Below are positions 54,780 to 64,000 of a stretch of 64,000 nt of DNA, in pieces. The DNA comes from Sorex araneus (lineage: Eukaryota; Chordata; Mammalia; Eulipotyphla; Soricidae): positions 81,455,599 to 81,519,598 of the forward strand of contig NC_073306.1 in the NCBI RefSeq assembly GCF_027595985.1, read 5' to 3'. The translations under genes were made by a program, and so were the position numbers. The notes below the pieces were generated by a model. That model saw only the letters and a list, made by a program, of their open reading frames with translations, made no database searches and was not told the origin of the DNA. The first letter of the stretch is position 1; every line of letters begins with the position of its first letter.

Positions 54780-55580
54780 CTGGTTTGCATCCCATTCTCC
54801 CTGAAGGGCGGGAGAGTGGTACTAGCTCTGTCTTGGGAAGGGCACAGTTAATTACCTTTGTTTCCTGAGAGGAATCTGCAAGTACGTGCTAGTTAATATT
54901 CTGGTAGCAGTTTGCAGGAACACCATCAGAGTCTGTTTAATGAGGCTGAACATGAAAGCCTAGGATTGAGAGCAGATTTCCAAGCTGTGATCCAGGATGG
55001 CCAAATGTTCTATTTTATCTCCTTAACTCCAAGAGCAGCAGGAGTCTGGAGTTCTGCCGGTACAGCTGTCATCAGCAGGACCAGGATGTCTTCTCCGCAG
55101 AACCCGGACATTGGAGGGGAGGGCGGGTGGCAGACAATTCTTTGTGAGGGGGTTTTCCCGTGTGTGGCAGGGGTTGTATTGGCATGTGTGGTCTTTATGC
55201 ACCAGATGCTATAGCACCAGCCCTTCCACAATAGGCTGTGAGAACCAAAATGTTCCCAGACAAAGTCAAATGTTTTCCAAGAAGCAAAGTTGCCTCTGAC
55301 ACCCACCCTGAGCTGCTCTGCTGCTCCTAGCCTCTGGCCTCCAGGTGCCCTCCAGAGTCTTGTCTCTTTTCTCTGAGCCCCAGCTGAACTTTATTCTTTA
55401 AGTGGCTCTACATATTGCTGTTCTCCTGGTTGCCAGGAGCTTCTCAATCTCATTGCCCTTCGGCGTTTGGAGAAGATCACTGTTTTTCTCTTTCAACCAG
55501 TGGACATCAGGATCAATAAAAGTACAACCCTAAAGCTCCCATCTCCATCATTTATTTGCTAAATAATTATTACTATATAT
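54780..55580. other. Unassigned, apparently single-copy
   Basis: No repeat or exon recognised. Slightly GC-richer than its surroundings. Confidence 0.35.
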
Positions 55581-55589
55581 TCTACCTTG

Positions 55590-55826
55590 TGGGCTGGAGC
55601 AATAGCATGGCAGGTAGGGTGTTTGCCTTGCACGTGGCTGACCCAGGTTCAATTCCTCTGCCCCTCTCAGAGAGCCTGGCAAGCTACCAAGAGTCTCTTG
55701 ACTGCACAGCAGAGCCTGGCAAGCTAGTCATGGCCAAAAACAATAACAATAAGTCTCAGAATGGAGACGTTACTGGTGCCCACTCAAGTTAATAGATGAG
55801 CAACGGGGTGACAGTGACAGTGACAA
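55590..55826 (+). mobile_element. Family B SINE, complete
   Basis: Full B, with a deletion of GTATTCGATATG in the middle. ATTCTACCTTG duplicated at 55579-55589 and 55827-55837. Lies 34 bp upstream of the RTE's left target duplication. Confidence 0.95.
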
Positions 55827-55870
55827 ATTCTACCTTGCAGACGTGCTAAAAGATTTGTTAGACTATGTTC

Positions 55871-56187
55871 CCCAAGATTTTTTCAGCCTCTCCTTGCTCA
55901 TCTTTCTTAACGCTGCCATATTGGGGGCTCTTTCGGTGACAGGTGAATGAGGCCAATTGTTGTTACTGTTGTTGGCATATCGAATACGCACGGGTAGCTT
56001 GCTAGGCTCTGCCGTGTGGGCGGGATACTCTCAGTAGCTTGCCAGGCTCTCCGAGAGGGACAAAGGTTTTTAAGGCAGCCTTCAATCAGCCTTAGAGTTG
56101 TTACCATGGTTCACACCAAATTTAAACCTATCAAATATGGTGCGGGAATCTAGACAATCTAGACTGCTAAAATGAAGAAAGACTAAA
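55871..56187 (+). other. RTE 5' UTR; its antisense is the core of SINE families B and C
   Basis: Bases about 55950-56060 (GTTGGCATATCGAATACGCA, CGGGTAGCTTGCTAGGCTC, CAGTAGCTTGCCAGGCTCTC) equal the minus strand of every B SINE here. Bases about 55875-55950 (CAGCCTCTCCTTGCTCATC, GGGGCTCTTTCGGTGACAGG) are additionally present in C copies. Confidence 0.88.
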
Positions 56188-58886
56188 ATGATTGTCTGTA
56201 CTTTTAACGCACGTACGCTGGCATCAGAAACATCCATCGAGGACCTGATGGTGCAAGCGCAGAAGATCAAGTACGACATCATTGGTCTGATCGAAACGAG
56301 GAGACATCAATCACATCACGCCATTTTTGACACTGGAGAAGAATTGTTCCTCGGAACATGTGACAACAGAGGCATTGGTGGCATTGGTGTCCTTGTCAAC
56401 ACGAACTTGGCCATGAGCATCAATTCATTCGAATGCCTAACAACCCGAATTGGACGATTACACTTAAAAAGATGTGGCTCACTGCCTGCAGTTTCTATCT
56501 TCATCGTCTATTTACCAACTTCCAACTACGATGAAGAAGAAATTGAGAGGTTCTACATGGAACTGGAGACATTCTATAAAGAAGACCACACCTTCTACAA
56601 GATCATTGTTGGTTATTGTAATGCCAAGATAGGTCCAAGAAGGTCGCCCGAAGAACTTCACATTGGAACACATGGCCTAGAATGGAACAATCAGGGTGAG
56701 AGACTGAATTCATCATGTCGACCAAGACCATCCATGGTTACTCACAGTTCCAGAAGGCTGAATCTACACGCTGGACATGGGAGTCTCCCAGTGGACAGTT
56801 CCACAATGAAATTGACCACATCATATTGAATCGAAGGTTTTGCCTGACCAATGTCGCTGTTGTCCCCAAATTCCAAATGGGATTGGACCACCGTCTCCTT
56901 CGTGCAAAATTCTACTTCACAGAGCGGGGAGAAAAGTCTGAAAAATTTAAGTCTAAGAAGGCAACTCCCAGAATGACCACCAACTGGGAGCTCTTTGGCA
57001 CTATTGCAGCAACGTGGGACGATGCCGTCCTTGACAGCATCGATGAGAAATACAATCGACTGGTTCAGCACCTCCATGACTGTGAGAAGAATGCCGAGAG
57101 TAAGAAAGTCACAAACAGATGCCTGTCTTCAGAAACTCTCGAGCTCATTCGTCAACGTGGTTTGGTGCGAGCCTCAGGCAGCCACAAGCTAACATCCGAG
57201 CTCACAAAGCTGTGCAGAGATGCGATAAAGGAAGACCTCAAAGAGAGAAGAGCAGTAGTGTTGGCCAGTGCAGCAGAAGCCGGGAAAAGTATTCACAACG
57301 CTCGCCTGTCCTTCGCCAACTACAAGACCAAGATGACTGCCTTCTGACGTCCCGATGGATCTATCACATCTTCCAGAAAGGCAATGGAGAGGATTATTCA
57401 CTACTTCTACTCGGATCTCTTTGACAGCCATGTCTACCTGCCCACGTACTAAATTCCACAGGATGGATATGTCATCCCCAACGTTCTCCCTTCTGAAATC
57501 TGACATGCCATTTCATTGGTAAAGACGCGTACAGCACCTGGCTGGACAAGGTCAGACCCGAACACCTGAAGAATCTGCCGCCAGTACTCATCAATACACT
57601 GGCTCGACTCTTCACACACTACCTGTCTGAATGCAAGGTTCCATCTCAGTGGAAAACTGGTAGGACTGTTCTGTTGTACAAGACGGGAGACATCTACAAC
57701 ATTGGCAACTATCACCCAATTTGCCTGCTGCCTTCTTTAAGTCTAACATTCATTGACTTAAAGAAGGCCTTCAATTCTGTTGAGACTGAGGCAGTCATCG
57801 AAGCCCTGGCCAAACAGGGCATTCAAATTCAAACTCCGTATATCAAAATTATCCACAATCTGTATTGTGGATTCACCACCAGGATCTTACCATTCTACAA
57901 GGAAGTGATCATTGATGTAAAGAGAGGGGTGCGGCAGGGTGACACCATTTCACCGAAACTCTTCAGTGCCACCCTCGAGAACATCATGTGACGACTAGGA
58001 AGGAATGGGAGTGAAGATAGACGGTTGGCAATTACACCACCTCCGCTTCGCTGATGACATAGTTCTCATAACACCAAACATTAGCCAAGCATGTTTGGCT
58101 AATGCACAAATGCTGGCCGACTTCGACCACAAGTGTGGAAAGGTTGGATTGTAGCTGAATCTCAACAAGACGATGTTCGTGAAAAACGAACTAGTCCCTG
58201 AAGCTCCATTTACTCTCAATGGAACGAACATCTCCGAATGCAGCAGCTATGTGTACCTGGGTCGAGAAATCAACATGAGGAACGACTTGGTGCCAAAACT
58301 GCGCAGGAGGAAGAGAGCAGCGTGGAATGCCTTCAAGAGCATTGAAGAAGTGGTTAAGAGAACGAAGAACCTCCAACTTCGGGCACATCTTTTCAATTCC
58401 ACCATTCTTCCTGCACTAACATATGCCTCAGAGACCTGGGCCCTACGCAAACAGGATGTGAACGCTATTAGGGTATCCCAAAGAGCAATCGAAAGAGCTA
58501 TGCTAGGATTATCATGTCTCACTCAAGTGAGAGAAGGAATCCGGAGTTATGACCTCCGTCGAAGGTCAAGATTCAGGGATGCTGTCTCGTTTGCCAAGGC
58601 ATCAAAAATCAGATGAGCTTGTCATGTAATGCGATTCAGAGACAACCGCTGGACTAGAGCTGTTACTGACTGGATTCCACGGGACGTCAGAAGACCTCGT
58701 GGCCACCCACCAACTAGATGGTCATTTTTCTTCGTCAAATCCCTGAATGTATGATTTGAGGCTCTTCGTGTGCCTGGAGCAAGCAGATATCATTGGGCTG
58801 CACTAGCACGTGACAGGGACAAATGGAGATGTTACTGGCGCCTGCTCGAGCAAATCGAAGATCAACGGATGACAAGTGATACAAGT
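56188..58886 (+). pseudogene. RTE endonuclease-reverse transcriptase, inactivated
   Basis: Endonuclease: ATG at 56188, TFNARTL, IGLIETRR; the usual GDFNA motif reads GYCNA (about 56610), losing the catalytic Asp; DHRLL present. Breaks: 1-base loss near 56706; stop at 57345 (CGA to TGA type); stops near 57450 and 57510; frameshift near 57545; loss of about 60-70 RT codons near 57737 (CLLPS fused to LSLTFIDLKKAF); frameshift with stop near 57985; TAG near 58153; stops near 58614 and 58752. RT motifs VRQGD (about 57930) and FADD (about 58047-58058) survive. It cannot encode a working protein. Confidence 0.9.
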
Positions 58887-58892
58887 AATACA
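58812..58892 (+). other. RTE 3' terminal segment shared with SINE families B and C
   Basis: GGAGATGTTACTGGCGCC, TGCTCGAGCAAATCGAAGA and the GATGACA-type tail recur as the last 60-75 bp of every B and C copy, in the same orientation. This is presumably the site recognised by the RTE reverse transcriptase. Confidence 0.92.
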
Positions 58893-59619
58893 AGACTATG
58901 TTCAGCTGCAAGTGACAATGACTTGAACATTATATATATTTTTTATTTGAGCACTGTGATTTTCAATGCTGTCAATAATAGTTTCAGGCCTGTGATATTC
59001 CAATTTAAAGCCTGCCACCAGTGTACACATAAGTCCCCAGGATCCCTTTTACCCCCCAGCCTGCCTCCTTAACAGGTGGCACATTTTAAAGTTTAGCTAT
59101 TGTTTGGGGTCCTATCCTTATAGTGCTGTTGGCTCTAGAATTTAGCTATATACAGATATCTCACTTCGATATTGCCAGTGTGTCCAAGGCTCCCATCATT
59201 GCCCCTATGTTACTTCCAGATCTCCTCTTCTTACTTCCCTCTCATTTCTCTTCTTCCTTTGCATTTTCATTCCATTTCCTTGTCTTATTTGACATGTAAC
59301 AGATAAGTGATAACATCTAATATTTATCCTTCTTCCTCTGACTTTCTACACTTAACTTGACATCCTCCAGTTCCATCCAAGTTGCAGAGAATTAATTGCA
59401 TGATTTCATTGTTCCTTGGGATTGCATAGTATTTCATTGTATATTATATACCACACTTCATTATCTATTCATCGTTCATTGGGCATTCAGGTTGTTTCCA
59501 AATCCTGCTCTTAGACTAAGTGCTGCAATGAACAGAGATGTGTGTATATTTTTGGGTGTTTTTTGTGTTGGATATAGATACCAAGGAGTGGGGTCACAGT
59601 CATATGGGAGCTTTAATAT

Positions 59620-59757
59620 TGCTTTTTTTTTGTCACACCAAGAAATACTCAGGAGTTACTCCTGGTGATACTGGGGGACCATATGGGATGCTGGAGGTCA
59701 AATCTGGGTCAGCCATGTGCAATGCAAAGGCCCTTGCTGTACTATCACTCAACCCCT
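59620..59757 (-). mobile_element. Family A SINE, internally shortened
   Basis: TTTTTTTGTCACACCAAGAA to TGTACTATCACTCAACCCC, lacking part of the body. Confidence 0.85.
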
Positions 59758-59899
59758 AATGTTGCTTTTTTTTTTTTTTTTTTAGAAATCTCTATACTGT
59801 TTTCCATAGAGGCTAAATCAGATGATATTCCCACCAGTAGTGAATGAAGGTTACTTTTTCACCACATCTCTGCCAATACTGGTTGATTCCAGTCTTTTT

Positions 59900-60537
59900 C
59901 ACTTTCTAATTTTATTTTTATAAAGTTGTTCACAATTATACATTACATTCAATATCTCACCACCATTATTTTGAATTTTCCCACCACCACCCAAACATGC
60001 CCCCAAAACAGGTCCTAAATAATTTATTTTGTATTTCTTGTTCTGAAAATCCACTAAAAATGATCCCACAAAGGAAAGTATGTGAAAATTGTGTATTCCA
60101 CCCTGGAGCCATTAAGCCCTTGTATAAGAGATTGCTAACACATTGTTACACGTTGAAACTTATGTACTAATTATTTTTTTTAATTGAGATCAGTTGCCTT
60201 CTACTTTACACCCCCATCAAATGTGATGTGGTATGCCACTCTTGGCACATCAGCAGGGTAGAATCATAGCCACATGCTTCAGGAATTCTAAACTTGTAAA
60301 TAGGGCGATATAGCTGGAATTAAATTTTTAACTTGATGGTGACTTTGGGGTCTAGAGGCATCTCTACAGTGTGTTGTTCTCTTCTGAGACTTATTTCTGA
60401 ATCTCTAGATCAGGGACATTAATGAGCTTATATGGCACCAGAGGCAGTTTGTGGGTGTGACTGCCAGGCTCCTGGAAGAACAGGAAGGTGGAGGAAGGTT
60501 GCCCATTCCAGATTCTGTGAGAGCCTGGAGATTTTAT
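59900..60537 (-). mobile_element. Family D retroposon with target duplication
   Basis: About 640 bp bounded by TTCCAGTCTTTT on both sides (about 59887-59898 and 60538-60549), so it moved as one unit. Left end is its A-rich tail (TTATTTTTATAAAGTTGTTC in antisense). No open frame. Confidence 0.8.
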
Positions 60538-60807
60538 TTCCAGTCTTTTGGGTACGTATTATTCTCACTGGTGTGAAATGATATCTCATCGTCTTGATTT
60601 TTATTTCCCTGGTAATAAATGATGAGCATTTTTTAATATCCCTACTGGCTGACAATCTGTCATCTTCAATGTGTTCTTTTCCCCTCCCCACTTTTTGATA
60701 GATTAGAAAAAAATTTTTTAATTGAATCTCCCCGAGATACACAGTTACTCTTTGATAGATTTTTGTTGTTTTTGATCCTTTTTGTGTGTATTTTGTTGTT
60801 GGTGGTG

Positions 60808-60975
60808 ATAGTGGCTTTTGGGGCCACACCTGACTACTCAGGGCTTACTCCAGGGTCTTTGCTCAGAGATCACATCTGGCGGGCATCAGAGGACCGCACG
60901 AGGTGCTGTGGAATAAACCCAGGTTGGCTGCATGCAAGATAAGCATTCTACCCACTGCACTATTGCTACGGCCCC
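60808..60975 (-). mobile_element. Family A SINE, old
   Basis: GGGGCCACACCTGACTACTC to CACTATTGCTACGGCCCC. Confidence 0.85.
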
Positions 60976-61019
60976 TCTTTTTGAGTGTTTTGTGTGTCTT
61001 GAATATTAGATCTTTTAAA

Positions 61020-61945
61020 TTTTTTAAATCTTATTTTATTTTATTTTATTTTTATATAGTAGTTCACAATATTTTATTACATTTAATACTTGAACACCAA
61101 TTTCACCACAATTATACCTTCCCAACACCATATTTCAGATGTTTCTGTCCAGAACCCCAACTCCTGCCCCCAAAGCAGAAACAAAATAATTTATTTTGTA
61201 TTGTTTGTTATTGTTGTTACTGAAGGATGGAGCAATAGCACAGTGGGTAGGGCATTTGCCTTGCACGAGGCTGACCCTGGTTTGATTCCTCCGTCCCTCT
61301 TGGAGAACCTGGGAAGCTACTGAGAGTATCCTGTCTGCACGGCAGAGCCTGGCAAGCTACCCGTGGTTTATTTGATATGCCAAAAAGAGTAAGAACAAGT
61401 CTCACAATGGAGACATTACTGGTGCCCGCTCGAGCAAATTGATGAACAATGAGACAACAGTGTGACAGTGTGATTGTTTGTTATGAATCATCTGCTAAAA
61501 ATGATCCAAAAAAGGTTTCTTAGAGGAAAATGTGTGAGATTGTTGTATTTCACCCAGGAGTCTTTAAGCTCTTCTGAGAGATTACTAACATGTTGTTAAA
61601 GGTTGAGCCTTGTGTGCTTATATATATATGTATATATATGTGTGTATGTATATATATTATATATATAACATATCTGTAAAAATATATTTCCCCCTAAACC
61701 CCATAAAATGTGGTGTGCTATTTTTGGAATATTAGTGGTGAAAAGGATGAGATTTGTGGCTGCGCGGTCCAGAAATATGTCCACTAATGGGTGAGGCTCG
61801 GCAGGAGCCTGTGAAGAGCAGCCATGAGCATGGCGGTGGTTGAGTTCTGGAGGTTTTCAGCTGCCCTGCTGGCTCTGTTGGTGTGGGTAGGAGCCTTGTT
61901 TGCCCCACTCTCGCCTTGGGTTGCCCCAAATGAAACAGCCTAGAG
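61020..61945 (-). mobile_element. Family D retroposon carrying a B SINE
   Basis: A-rich tail at left ((ATTTT)n, GTAGTTCACAATATTTTAT), then GAAACAAAATAATTTATTTT, and beyond the B SINE CTGCTAAAAATGATCC and GAGAGATTACTAACATGTTG. A (TA)n patch at 61618-61675. Approximate target duplication TTAGATCTTT / TTAGTCCTTT. Confidence 0.65.
61224..61472 (+). mobile_element. Family B SINE, complete
   Basis: GGATGGAGCAATAGCACAGT head; tail GACAACAGTGTGACAGTGTG. ATTGTTTGTTAT duplicated at 61200-61211 and 61473-61484. Confidence 0.95.
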
Positions 61946-62127
61946 CGGGGTTAGTCCTTTGTCTGATGAATTGTGTACAAATATTTTCTCCCATTCAATA
62001 GGACTTCTGAAACACAGAAAATGTTAATGTGAAGTAGTTTCATTTGTTTATTTTAGTTTCAGTTGTGTTTTTGCCAATGGAACCATCTCATTGAAAACCT
62101 TTTAGGTCCAAAACCTGGGGTTCCATC

Positions 62128-62131
62128 CCTG

Positions 62132-62174
<43 letters not shown>

Positions 62175-62175
62175 T
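62128..62175. repeat. (TG)n microsatellite
   Basis: About 20 TG units with one TATG interruption. Confidence 0.97.
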
Positions 62176-62611
62176 GGGTGTTGGGGGAGGAGGAGCGCAA
62201 ATCAAAACTGATGCAGTGTTTTTGCTCCAGGAACTTGTTTTTCAGATCTATCCCCTTTCTCAGATCAATTAGTAATCCAAGATAATTTACCTCTGTCCCA
62301 TGGAGCTGCTCATCTCCAGAAGGCAGGCAGGAAGGCACAAGAGATAAGCTAAATTAAGGAAAGTTCCTGGAGACCAGACTATACTACTTTCACATCTGTT
62401 TTTCTTGCCTGGATTTGGTTGCTGGGCCATCTGCACCTTTAAGACAAGCTGAGGAAGTGTGGTCACATGACCCACTAGCAGCACAAATACTAGAGAACAG
62501 CTGGAAGCCTGTGACCCCTGTTGACATTCCAAGCATCAGGTGTTTTTCCTGGTGGCAGAATTGGTTGTATCACACTACCTTTGCTTTAACTTGACTAAAA
62601 TTACATTTGGA

Positions 62612-62745
62612 GAGTCAGGAAGATGGCTCAAAGGGCTAGAGTACTTGCTTTGCATGTGGGAACCCCGGGGTCAATCCACAATCCCTAACACCATGTGGTG
62701 CCCCAGAACTGCACTAGGAGTGGTCCCAAAATAAATGTCACATTA
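62612..62745 (+). mobile_element. Family A-like SINE, old
   Basis: GAGTCAGGAAGATGGCTC head, CCCCGGGGTCAATCC B box, CACCATGTGGTGCCCCAG body. Confidence 0.7.
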
Positions 62746-62760
62746 TACCTATAGTGAAAA

Positions 62761-62846
62761 GTAGAACTATCATATGAACAAAATGATTGAATCCATAAAT
62801 AAAGTAGAACTATCATATGAACAAAATGATTGAATCCATAAATAAA
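62761..62846. repeat. Perfect 43-bp tandem duplication
   Basis: Two identical adjacent units starting GTAGAACTATCATATG and ending CCATAAATAAA (62761-62803, 62804-62846). Confidence 0.98.
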
Positions 62847-63740
62847 GTATTAACTAATGACAAGGACACATCTTGATATTTGTTTAAGTTATAACTTTCT
62901 ATATAATTCCTCAGATCTTAAAATATTACCCTACAGAAAATTTGAGTTCAGATTTTTGGAGAAATTTGCATGTCATGAAATGAATACAGGAAACTCAACT
63001 CATAGTGTTTTAAGTGTTGGAAATAATAATTATGAGTCACTTGGTATGTTCCATTTTTGTCATCGAGTAGTGGGTGTCAAATTAATGGCTGCTTTATTTT
63101 TAGCTATGAAATGTGCCACTCTGTACATATTTCCTGGCAGGTTGTATTGGCTGAAATATGAAGAAAAAAAAAGAAGATCTGCAGTGTCAACGGGGTTGCC
63201 AAGTCTTCATCAAAGATGATCCCAAACTAGTAATTTGATTTCTGCTACAAATTGACATGCATTCTTTCCGTGCCAAAAATCATGATGATCAAAAGGAGTT
63301 GGAACTGAAGCTGCCCTTACTCTTCCAACTTCCCCTCCCCACAGCAGAACTCTGTTTCAGAACAGTGCTCTTCTTGAGGCCTCCATGCAGTGCTGGCCCT
63401 ATCTCAAGGCTCTGCCATGCCTTAGAGAGTCAACAAGAGGGAGAAAAATTTAGTTCCAAGTCCTCTGACTAGGAAGCAGACAGTCTACATATCATCAACA
63501 GATTTGCTTTGACTTTGGGGAACTTTCATGAAGCTGAAGCAAAAGAGAAAGCTGACCTCATTTTGTTACTTTCATGAGAGATGCTCAGAGTCTTCCAGTT
63601 CTCATCCAAGTTGCTCTCACAGTTTATTTCTAGAATTGTTTAGTTAATGTGGTGTCTTAGGGACAGAGAAGAAAACGAAATTTCAGGCTTGTTCTCAGCT
63701 TAAGACACTTCCATGGAAGACAACAATTGGTATAATGTGA
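62847..63740. other. Unassigned, apparently single-copy
   Basis: No repeat family or exon recognised. One of the few repeat-poor stretches in the right half of the window. Confidence 0.35.
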
Positions 63741-63743
63741 CTC

Positions 63744-64000
63744 CTTTTCTTTTCTTTTCTTTTCTTTTCTTTTCTTTTCTTTTCTTTTCTTTTCTTTTCT
63801 TTTCTTTTCTTTTCTTTTCTTTTCTTTTCTTTTCTCTTCTCTTCTTTTCTTTACTTCTTTTCTTTTCTCTTCTTTTTTCTTTTCTTCTCTTTTTTCTCTC
63901 CTCTTCTCTCCTCCCCCCTCCTCCATTCCCCTCCCCTCCCCTCTCCTCCCCTCTCCTCCCCTCTCCTCCCCTCTCCTCTCCTCCCTTCCCCTCCCCTCCC
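63744..64000. repeat. (TTTTC)n array grading into CT/CCCCT-rich tract
   Basis: About 18 uninterrupted TTTTC units to about 63834, then degenerate TTTTCT and CTCCCC sequence to the window end. Purine/pyrimidine strand asymmetry is complete. Confidence 0.97.

Larger units (their letters stand above)
55871..58892 (+). mobile_element. RTE-clade LINE, end-to-end copy (nematode RTE-1 type)
   Basis: The two ends are fixed by AGACTATGTTC at 55860-55870 and 58893-58903. Layout: 5' UTR (55871-56187), one long reading frame with apurinic-type endonuclease then reverse transcriptase (56188 to about 58885), no poly(A), and a short-repeat 3' end (GATACAAGTAATACAA). The protein is closer to nematode RTE-1 than to ruminant/reptile BovB as I remember them (TFNARTL, NAKIG, LTYASETWALRKQ). 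At 3.02 kb it is slightly shorter than a full RTE because of a deletion inside RT. It probably corresponds to RTE1_Sar. Confidence 0.92.
58930..62285 (-). mobile_element. Old L1, split by later insertions
   Basis: Antisense L1 pieces in order: 3' end and UTR (58930-59619), ORF2 C-terminus (59758-59899, 60538-60807, 60976-61020) and upstream ORF2 (61946-62285). Interruptions: A SINEs (59620, 60808), D copies (59900, 61020) and a B SINE in the second D. Recognisable ORF2 words include DIKKCSSFI and KTMRYHFTPVRI (near 60600). Confidence 0.8.

Noticed and set aside
55871-56070. A separate antisense SINE fragment inserted just upstream of the RTE
   Set aside because: The RTE's left target duplication (55860-55870) lies outside it and matches the duplication after the RTE 3' end, so the segment is inside the RTE insertion.

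Overview
The window is mammalian nuclear DNA, almost certainly from a shrew (Soricidae; Sorex is the best guess). The main evidence is the dominant repeat. Roughly ninety copies are visible of a ~165-bp tRNA-derived SINE with a pol III A box (TAGCACAGCGGG), a B box (GGTTCGATTCC), a body around CATATGGTCCCCTGAGCA and an A-rich tail. This matches what I remember of the shrew SOR family; it is called 'family A' here. A second marker is an RTE-clade LINE of the nematode RTE-1 type, which I remember being reported in Sorex araneus (RTE1_Sar) as a horizontal transfer. Neither identification was checked against a database.

Only one host gene is supported. A CpG island at about 4.38-5.96 kb holds coding exon 1 of DIPK1A (FAM69A) on the minus strand: 18 codons in a perfect Kozak context, then a splice donor. 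Bases 1-5326 are therefore the start of DIPK1A intron 1. Bases after about 5.7 kb are upstream intergenic DNA; in human the next gene on that side is MTF2, which I do not see here. No other exon, tRNA gene, rRNA gene or CRISPR array is supported.

The rest is a layered repeat landscape. Oldest are an MLT1-like LTR fragment (35.1 kb), an hAT-like non-autonomous DNA element (14.7 kb), tRNA-Ala-like SINE monomers (33.9-34.2 kb) and decayed L1. Next come a non-coding retroposon of about 0.6-1 kb with an L1-like 3' end ('family D'), L1 3' ends, and two solo LTRs with 6-bp target-site duplications (19.0-20.1 and 26.15-26.75 kb). Youngest are family A and the RTE-related elements. Nesting orders them locally: at 24.2-27.3 kb a D element carries an L1, a solo LTR and two A SINEs; at 58.9-62.3 kb an old L1 carries two D copies, one of which carries a B SINE.

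The most interesting observation joins the RTE to the SINEs. The RTE at 55871-58892 is flanked by an 11-bp duplication, so both ends are defined. Its 5' UTR (about 55875-56065) appears in reverse-complement orientation inside two SINE families, directly upstream of the RTE 3' end in sense orientation. 'Family B' (~240 bp) is A-family tRNA head + inverted RTE 5' UTR + RTE 3' end. 'Family C' (up to ~670 bp) is D-like head + longer inverted RTE 5' UTR + RTE 3' end. B looks like an internally deleted C body given a tRNA promoter. The RTE here is dead (frameshifts, CpG-type stops, an RT deletion, a lost endonuclease Asp), but B and C would depend on an active relative.
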